Position numbers and translations under genes: made by a program. DNA of 19,764 nt from an uncultured Oscillospiraceae bacterium (GTDB taxonomy: Bacteria > Bacillota > Clostridia > Oscillospirales > Oscillospiraceae), in assembly GCA_934636305.1 (NCBI GenBank), contig CAKUAM010000035.1:1-19764 (forward strand). Direction: 5' to 3'. Shown in pieces: positions 14,828 to 19,764 of the stretch. How positions within the stretch are numbered: the first letter of the stretch is position 1; each line of letters opens with the position of its first letter. Below the pieces are notes generated by a model, which had not been told where the DNA came from, ran no database searches, and saw only the letters and a program-made list of their open reading frames with translations.

Positions 14828-15916
14828 ATGAAGCATGCGCAATTTGATTATGTCAACCAATTTCACTGTCTGGCCGGGCACTGTCCGGACACCTGCTGCA
14901 AGGACTGGCAGATTCTTCTGGATCCCGACGCCATTGCCCGCTACCGCGCCATGTCCGGAGCACTCGGCGAGCGCGTGCGCGCAGCGCTTGTGACTGAGGA
15001 CGGACAGACGCGGTTCCGCGAGCAGGACGGCAAATGCGTGCTGCTGCAGCCGGATGGTCTTTGCCCCATTCAGGCGGCCTATGGCGCTGAGGCGCTCTGC
15101 CGCACGTGCTTCATGCACCCGCGCTTTATTGAGGAATATGGCCAGAACGCGGAGCTCACGCTCTCATGCTCCTGCCCGGAGGCAGCCCGCCTGCTTCTCA
15201 CGCACCAGGCGCCCCTTCGCATCGAGCAGACCGACGACGGCCAGCCCGTCACCGCACCAAATGAACTTGATCCGCAGCTGTATCTGGCGCTGCTTTCCGC
15301 CCGCACTGCCGCCATCACGCTGGCGCAGGACCGCACGCGCCCGATTGCCGACCGTCTGGCGCTCATTCTGCTGCTTGCGCGCCGCGTGCAGCGGCTGCTG
15401 GACGCACGGCAAGAGGAGCTTGTGCCTGTGCTCACGCGGCGGTTCCTCTCGCCTGGTTATCAGGCGCGCAGTCTTGTGCGCCTGTCCCGTCTGCGGCGCA
15501 GAAACGGACGCTTCTTCCCCTGCTGGATGGTTCTCAACAACATGGAGCACCTGACGCACCGGTTTGCCGTGATGCTGGATGCGGCCGCGCATCTGGAGGG
15601 GCCGCCGGCGGCGTTTCGTCCGCAGCTGTCTGTCCAATATGAAAATCTGCTCGTCTATTTTCTTTACCGCTATGCGCTCAAGGCTGTCGCCGACCGGCAG
15701 TATGCCGCCCGGATTGAAAGTTGCGTCTTTCACCTTGTCTGTCTGCGGGAGCTGATGGCCGGCGCTGACGATCCGGCAGCGCTTGTCCCCATTGTGAGCC
15801 TCTACAGCAAAGAGTTGGAACACTCGGAAAGCAATCTGCAGCTGCTGCAGAAGCTGTTCCAGCGCGGCACGCTCACATGGACCTATCTGCTGTCCATCCT
15901 TGATATGCAGGGCTGA
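14828..15916 (+). CDS. FliB-like (flagellin lysine N-methylase family) cysteine-rich protein
   Basis: This 362-residue soluble protein has ten cysteines in its first 116 residues. They include FHCLAGHCPDTCCKDW (Cys14, 19, 23, 24), Cys70 and Cys79, CRTCFMHPR (Cys91, Cys94) and SCSC (114-116). The layout matches proteins annotated as flagellin lysine-N-methylase (FliB), with a YkgJ-like metal- or Fe-S-binding N-terminal region. FliB proper methylates lysines of flagellin. No flagellar gene is near, so the true target here is open. I prefer the ATG at 14828 because GAGG lies 8 bases before it. The ATG at 14822 is only 2 bases from that site and adds two residues. It is divergent from the PAP2 gene and monocistronic as far as can be seen; a MarR-ABC operon follows. 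Confidence 0.75.
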   Translation: MKHAQFDYVNQFHCLAGHCPDTCCKDWQILLDPDAIARYRAMSGALGERVRAALVTEDGQTRFREQDGKCVLLQPDGLCPIQAAYGAEALCRTCFMHPRFIEEYGQNAELTLSCSCPEAARLLLTHQAPLRIEQTDDGQPVTAPNELDPQLYLALLSARTAAITLAQDRTRPIADRLALILLLARRVQRLLDARQEELVPVLTRRFLSPGYQARSLVRLSRLRRRNGRFFPCWMVLNNMEHLTHRFAVMLDAAAHLEGPPAAFRPQLSVQYENLLVYFLYRYALKAVADRQYAARIESCVFHLVCLRELMAGADDPAALVPIVSLYSKELEHSESNLQLLQKLFQRGTLTWTYLLSILDMQG

Positions 15917-15975
15917 TCTGCGCATTCTATACAAATTAAGTGTGTACTTCCGCCGCATATTCGCCAAAGTGCCAC

Positions 15976-16003
15976 TTGCAATTTTTTCGGAATCTGCTAA
16001 AAT
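15976..16003 (+). promoter_or_regulatory. Promoter of the MarR-ABC exporter operon
   Basis: TTGCAA (15976-15981), a 16-base spacer and TAAAAT (15998-16003) form a vegetative promoter. The predicted transcription start falls inside the palindrome that begins at 16004. Confidence 0.7.
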
Positions 16004-16035
16004 GTAGCGTGCTACCAAAATCGGTAGCACGCTAC
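16004..16035. promoter_or_regulatory. Palindromic operator, probably bound by the MarR protein
   Basis: GTAGCGTGCTACC (16004-16016) and GGTAGCACGCTAC (16023-16035) form a perfect 13-base inverted repeat with a 6-base spacer. Each arm is itself a smaller palindrome (GTAGC-2-GCTAC), so this can hold two MarR dimers. It begins right after the -10 box, which fits repression of the operon by its first gene product. As RNA it would also fold into a hairpin, but no U tract follows directly. Confidence 0.8.
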
Positions 16036-16059
16036 TATTTTTAAAAGAAGGAGGCCATT

Positions 16060-16518
16060 ATGGAAGAATTGTCTGACCACCTCAGTCCGCGGCTCCGCCT
16101 GCTCACGAACAGCATGACGCAGTACATGGATCAGCAGTTTCTCCAGCTGGATCTGACCTCAACGCAGTCGCTCGTGCTGCATTATCTGGCCCTGCATGAA
16201 AATGAGCCGGTCTATCCCAAGGATATTGAAAAGTGCTTTCACCTGACGCATCCAACCGTATCCGGTATTTTACAGCGTCTGGAGGCAAAGGGCTTTCTCA
16301 CCATCGAGCCGGACGCCAACGACCGCCGCTGCAAGCGCGTTTCCCTCACCGCCAGAGCCCACTGCTGTGAGGCCGCCGTCGGCAGCGCACTCCATCATCT
16401 GGATGAAACCATGACTGCCGGAATGAGCCCCACGGAGCATGAAACGCTGCTGCGCCTGCTTGATCTGGCGCTCGCCAATCTGAAACAATCCAAACTGCAG
16501 GAGGAATGCAACCTATGA
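16060..16518 (+). CDS. MarR-family transcriptional regulator
   Basis: This 152-residue protein has a MarR winged helix-turn-helix: the recognition region DIEKCFHLTHPTVSGILQRLEAKG (about 54-77), then a wing with DANDRRCKRVSLT. Helices at both ends would form the dimer. It probably represses its own operon through the palindrome at 16004-16035 and is released by a ligand, perhaps a compound exported by the downstream ABC pair. A very good AAGGAGG site (16048-16054) lies 5 bases before the ATG. Its stop overlaps the next start in an ATGA (16515-16518), so translation is coupled. Confidence 0.93.
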   Translation: MEELSDHLSPRLRLLTNSMTQYMDQQFLQLDLTSTQSLVLHYLALHENEPVYPKDIEKCFHLTHPTVSGILQRLEAKGFLTIEPDANDRRCKRVSLTARAHCCEAAVGSALHHLDETMTAGMSPTEHETLLRLLDLALANLKQSKLQEECNL

Positions 16519-18260
16519 TTAAAACTCTGGCCGCCTGCATCCGCGAGTACAAAAAGCCCACCATTTTCACGCCCGTGTGCATGGTTGGCGAGGTTGTCTG
16601 CGAATGCATTATCCCGCTGCTCACGGCCCAGCTGATCAATGCCATCCAGGCCGGCTGTCAGATGCAGACGATTCTGCAGTACGGTCTGAAGCTGTTTGTC
16701 ATCGCCATGCTGTCGCTGGGCTTCGGCGCGCTGTCCGGCTGGTTCGCTGCTTCCGCCGCTGCCGGCTTCGCCAAAAACCTGCGCCATGATCTTTTCTATC
16801 AGGTACAGAAATTCTCATTCTCCAATATTGACCGTTTTTCCACCTCGTCGCTTGTCACCCGTCTGACAACAGATGTATCCAACATCCAGAACGCATTTAT
16901 GATGTGCATCCGCATTGCGGTCCGCGCGCCTATGATGCTGGTGTTTGCAGTCATCATGTCCATCAGCGTCGGCAAGCAGCTGGCCTTTATCTTTGCCGGT
17001 ATCATCCCGGTTCTCGGTCTGGCGCTTGCACTCATGATCCGCAGCGCGCTGCCGCTGTTCCGCGCGGTATTTAAAAAGTATGACGCGCTCAACAATTCCG
17101 TACAGGAGAATGTGCAGGCCATGCGCGTGGTCAAGAGCTTTGTGCGGGAGGACTACGAAACAGAAAAGTTCTCCGCGGCCTCCGACTCTGTGCGCAGAGA
17201 CTTCCTGAAGGCGGAGAAAATTCTTGCGCTCAACACACCGGTTATGCAGTTCTGCGTCTATACCTCGATGATCCTGATCTCGTTCTTTGCCGCAAAGCTG
17301 ATTGTCACCACCGGCGGCACCTATCTGAACGTCGGCAGCCTCACGAGCATGATTACCTATTCCATGCAGATTCTCATGAGCCTCATGATGCTCTCCATGA
17401 TCTTTGTTATGCTCACCATGGCGCAGGCCTCCGGCAAGCGTATCTGCGAGGTGCTCAGCGAGACCAGCAGCCTGCAGAACCCGGACGCCCCTGTCATGCA
17501 CGTTGCAACCGGCGATGTGGATTTTGAGCATGTCAGCTTCAAATACTCTGCCAGTGCCAAGCGTGACGCCCTGTCGGATATCGACTTCCATGTTGCCTCC
17601 GGCCAGACTGTCGGCATCATCGGCGGCACCGGCTCGTCCAAAACCAGTCTGGTGCAGCTCATCTGCCGCCTGTACGACGTCACATCCGGCAGCGTCAGGG
17701 TTGGCGGCGTGGATGTGCGGCAGTATGATCTTGACACGCTGCGCAATCAAGTCGCCGTCGTACTGCAGAAAAACGTGCTGTTCTCCGGCACCATCAAGGA
17801 TAACCTCCGCTGGGGCGACGCTGACGCCACCGACGAGCAACTGCAGCACGCATGCGTGCTGGCCTGCGCGGATGAATTTATCCAGCAGATGCCGGACAAA
17901 TATGACACCTATATTGAGCAGGGCGGCACAAACGTCTCCGGCGGCCAGAAGCAGCGTCTTTGCATCGCACGTGCGCTGCTGAAAAAGCCGAAGATTCTCA
18001 TTCTTGATGACTCAACCTCCGCTGTCGATACCAAAACCGACGCGAAGATCCGCGCGGCCTTCCGCACGGAGATCCCGGACACGACCAAGTTCATCATCGC
18101 CCAGCGAATTTCCTCCATTCAGGACGCAGATCTGATTCTCGTCATGGAAAATGGCCGGATCGACGCCATGGGCACACATGAGCAGCTGCTCGCGTCCAAT
18201 GCAATCTATCAGGAGGTCTACTATTCTCAGAACAAGGCAGGAGGCGACAACAATGGCTAA
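16515..18260 (+). CDS. Heterodimeric ABC exporter half-transporter, degenerate ATP site subunit (LmrC/TM287-like)
   Basis: This 581-residue protein has an N-terminal six-helix exporter membrane domain (about 1-320) and an ATPase domain (about 330-581). Walker A is GGTGSSKTS (370-378), with Ser in place of the usual third Gly. The signature is VSGGQ (474-478). Walker B is ILILDDS with Asp498, and the catalytic Glu is replaced by Asp499. The H-loop His is replaced by Gln530 (IIAQRISS). Asp for Glu together with Gln for His is the known pattern of the degenerate subunit in heterodimeric exporters such as TM287/288. The partner follows with an 8-base overlap. It likely exports drugs or peptides. 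The start at 16515 is chosen because GGAGG lies 10 bases before it; an ATG at 16506 is too close to that site. Confidence 0.93.
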   Translation: MIKTLAACIREYKKPTIFTPVCMVGEVVCECIIPLLTAQLINAIQAGCQMQTILQYGLKLFVIAMLSLGFGALSGWFAASAAAGFAKNLRHDLFYQVQKFSFSNIDRFSTSSLVTRLTTDVSNIQNAFMMCIRIAVRAPMMLVFAVIMSISVGKQLAFIFAGIIPVLGLALALMIRSALPLFRAVFKKYDALNNSVQENVQAMRVVKSFVREDYETEKFSAASDSVRRDFLKAEKILALNTPVMQFCVYTSMILISFFAAKLIVTTGGTYLNVGSLTSMITYSMQILMSLMMLSMIFVMLTMAQASGKRICEVLSETSSLQNPDAPVMHVATGDVDFEHVSFKYSASAKRDALSDIDFHVASGQTVGIIGGTGSSKTSLVQLICRLYDVTSGSVRVGGVDVRQYDLDTLRNQVAVVLQKNVLFSGTIKDNLRWGDADATDEQLQHACVLACADEFIQQMPDKYDTYIEQGGTNVSGGQKQRLCIARALLKKPKILILDDSTSAVDTKTDAKIRAAFRTEIPDTTKFIIAQRISSIQDADLILVMENGRIDAMGTHEQLLASNAIYQEVYYSQNKAGGDNNG

Positions 18261-19764
18261 TCATCCCCCCAAGGGCGCGCCGATGGGCGGCAGCAAGGCT
18301 GATCTGAAGCCGCTGGGCCGGCTGATCCGGATGCTGTTCCACGATTATCCCGTCATGCTCACCGTGACGATCATCTGCATTGTTCTCAGCGCCGTCATCG
18401 GCGTTTTGCCGGCTCTGTATATTGAGAGCATCACCTCGTATATTGAGGAGGGTCTTTTATCCGGCTGGGACGCTGTCAGCGCAAAGATTCTTTCCTCGCT
18501 CGTCACCATGGTCTGCATCTATCTGGTTGGCCTTGTCTGCACGGCCATCTATACGCAGCTTATGGCGCACGTCACGCAGGGCTTTCTGCACAAGATGCGC
18601 ACGCGGATGTTCGCCGGCATGCAGAAGCTCCCCATCCGCTATTTTGACCAGAACAGCCGCGGCGATATCATGAGCTATTACACGAATGATATCGACACGC
18701 TGCGCCAGCTCGTCTCGCAGAGCCTGCCGCAGCTGTTCTCCGCGGGCATCGTCGTACTGGGTCTGCTGCTGTTCATGCTGTATTTCTCGCTGCCGCTCAT
18801 GCTGATTGTGTTTCTCGGCATTTTCTTCATGACAAAGGCCACCAAAAACATCGGCGGCCGGTCTGCAAAGTACTTCCTCCGCCAGCAGAAGTCTCTCGGC
18901 AAGGTCGAGGGCTACATTGAGGAAATGATGAACGGTCAGAAGGTTGTCAAGGTGTTCTGCCATGAGCGCGCCGTCGAACAGGATTTTGACGCCATCAACG
19001 AGCAGCTGTACAACGACGCAAACCATGCCCAGCGCTACGCCAATATTTTCATGCCCATCATGGGCAACATCGGCAACATTCTCTATGTTCTCACCGCGTT
19101 TGTCGGCGGCATTCTCATCTGCTCCGGCGGCAGCGTTCCCAATCTCTCGTTCCAGAACCTGTTCGGGACAGGCAGCATGATTGCTCCTCTGAAAATTGCC
19201 GTCGTGGCGTCGTTTCTCGGCATGACAAAGCAGTTCACCGGCAATGTCTCTCAGGTCTCCCAGCAGATCAACTCCATCGTCATGGCCGCTGCCGGCGCAA
19301 GCCGTGTCTTTGAGCTGATTGACCAGCAGCCGGAGGAGGATGCCGGCCATGTCACGCTCGTCAATGCGGCGGAAGCTCCCGATGGCACGCTCTCTGAAAG
19401 TGCTTCGCGCACCGGCACCTGGGCCTGGAAATGCCCGCAAGCGGATGGCAGCAGCAAACTTGTCAAGCTGTGCGGCGACGTGCGGTTCTTCGACGTGGAC
19501 TTCGCCTACGAGCCGGAAAAGCCCATCCTGCACAACATTTCTCTCTACGCCAAACCCGGTCAGAAGCTTGCTTTCGTCGGCGCGACCGGCGCCGGCAAGA
19601 CGACCATTACAAATCTTATTAACCGCTTCTATGACATTGCCGACGGCAAGATCCGCTATGACGGCGTCAACATCAATCACATCAGGAAAGCAGACCTGCG
19701 TCACTCGCTGGGCATCGTTCTGCAGGATGTAAACCTGTTCACCGGCACAGTCATGGACAACATC
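18253..19764 (+). CDS. Heterodimeric ABC exporter half-transporter, partner subunit (partial, runs off the window)
   Basis: The frame from ATG 18253 is open to the last base, giving 504 visible residues; the C-terminus is missing. A GGAGG site (18240-18244) lies 8 bases upstream and the start overlaps the previous stop. The membrane domain contains IRYFDQNSRGDIMSYYTNDI and the KVEGYIEEMMNGQKVVKVFC intracellular loop typical of type I exporters. A linker of about 75 residues (357-430), with the motif TGTWAWKCP (387-395), precedes the ATPase domain. Walker A is the canonical GATGAGKTT (443-451) and the Q-loop Gln is 491 (IVLQDVNLF). The signature, Walker B and H-loop lie beyond the edge. It should carry the functional catalytic residues and pair with the degenerate upstream subunit. 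Confidence 0.93.
   Translation, partial: MANHPPKGAPMGGSKADLKPLGRLIRMLFHDYPVMLTVTIICIVLSAVIGVLPALYIESITSYIEEGLLSGWDAVSAKILSSLVTMVCIYLVGLVCTAIYTQLMAHVTQGFLHKMRTRMFAGMQKLPIRYFDQNSRGDIMSYYTNDIDTLRQLVSQSLPQLFSAGIVVLGLLLFMLYFSLPLMLIVFLGIFFMTKATKNIGGRSAKYFLRQQKSLGKVEGYIEEMMNGQKVVKVFCHERAVEQDFDAINEQLYNDANHAQRYANIFMPIMGNIGNILYVLTAFVGGILICSGGSVPNLSFQNLFGTGSMIAPLKIAVVASFLGMTKQFTGNVSQVSQQINSIVMAAAGASRVFELIDQQPEEDAGHVTLVNAAEAPDGTLSESASRTGTWAWKCPQADGSSKLVKLCGDVRFFDVDFAYEPEKPILHNISLYAKPGQKLAFVGATGAGKTTITNLINRFYDIADGKIRYDGVNINHIRKADLRHSLGIVLQDVNLFTGTVMDNI

Noticed and set aside
14635..14829. N-terminal extension of the PAP2 phosphatase to an ATG at 14829
   Set aside because: It would include the gene's own promoter, and the added residues do not resemble a signal or domain. 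The ATG at 14634 has a good ribosome site.
18457..19704. Open frame of 415 codons on the minus strand
   Set aside because: It is antisense to the second ABC half-transporter, which has clear motifs, a ribosome site and a coupled start.
1..19764. Defence system, prophage, integrative element or biosynthetic cluster
   Set aside because: No integrase, transposase, nuclease, toxin-antitoxin, CRISPR repeat or biosynthetic core gene was found, and composition looks even throughout.

Overview
The window is ordinary bacterial chromosome from a GC-rich Gram-positive anaerobe. Clostridia, probably in or near the Oscillospiraceae, is my best guess. This rests on GC-rich codon use, strong GGAGG-type ribosome binding sites, two lipoproteins with Gram-positive style signal peptides, the pstSCAB-phoU set and a LmrC/LmrD-like ABC exporter pair. 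The genus cannot be told from the sequence. I see no rRNA, tRNA, CRISPR array, transposase, integrase or phage gene.

Layout from left to right. (1) Positions 1-3334, minus strand: an MBOAT O-acyltransferase, a DHHW-family partner protein and a 58-residue PspC-domain protein, probably a cell-surface polymer O-acylation module. It is preceded at the left edge by a terminator from an off-window gene and a long A/T-rich hairpin. (2) 3461-4357: a lone DeoR/GlpR-type regulator with its own promoter and terminator. (3) 4370-4523: a densely palindromic intergenic block between convergent genes. (4) 4532-7024, minus: an 830-residue lipoprotein with a repetitive beta-rich N-terminal half and an extracellular solute-binding C-terminal half, with no transporter genes beside it. 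(5) 7157-8742: a MATE efflux transporter with a good promoter, sharing a bidirectional terminator with phoU. (6) 8754-13524, minus: the high-affinity phosphate operon pstS-pstC-pstA-[pyridoxamine kinase-like gene]-pstB-phoU. The kinase gene has 4-base ATGA overlaps on both sides. Upstream of pstS lie two 11-base direct repeats exactly 33 bases apart, which look like a response-regulator (PhoB/PhoP-type) site. (7) 13690-14634, minus: a PAP2-superfamily membrane phosphatase, transcribed back-to-back with a FliB-like cysteine-rich protein (14828-15916, plus). Their two promoters have -35 hexamers one base apart. (8) 15976 to the right edge, plus: a MarR regulator, then two ABC exporter half-transporters, the second cut by the window end. 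A 32-base palindromic operator lies directly after the -10 box.

How the parts work together. The pst operon imports phosphate and phoU reports on uptake. The MarR-ABC-ABC operon looks like a self-regulated drug or peptide exporter with one degenerate and one canonical ATP site. The MBOAT/DHHW pair would transfer acyl groups to an extracellular polymer. Nothing here amounts to a clearly new system. The items most worth checking are the kinase inside the pst operon, the unaccompanied propeller-like/solute-binding fusion, the structured 4370-4523 block, and the FliB-like gene without flagellar neighbours.
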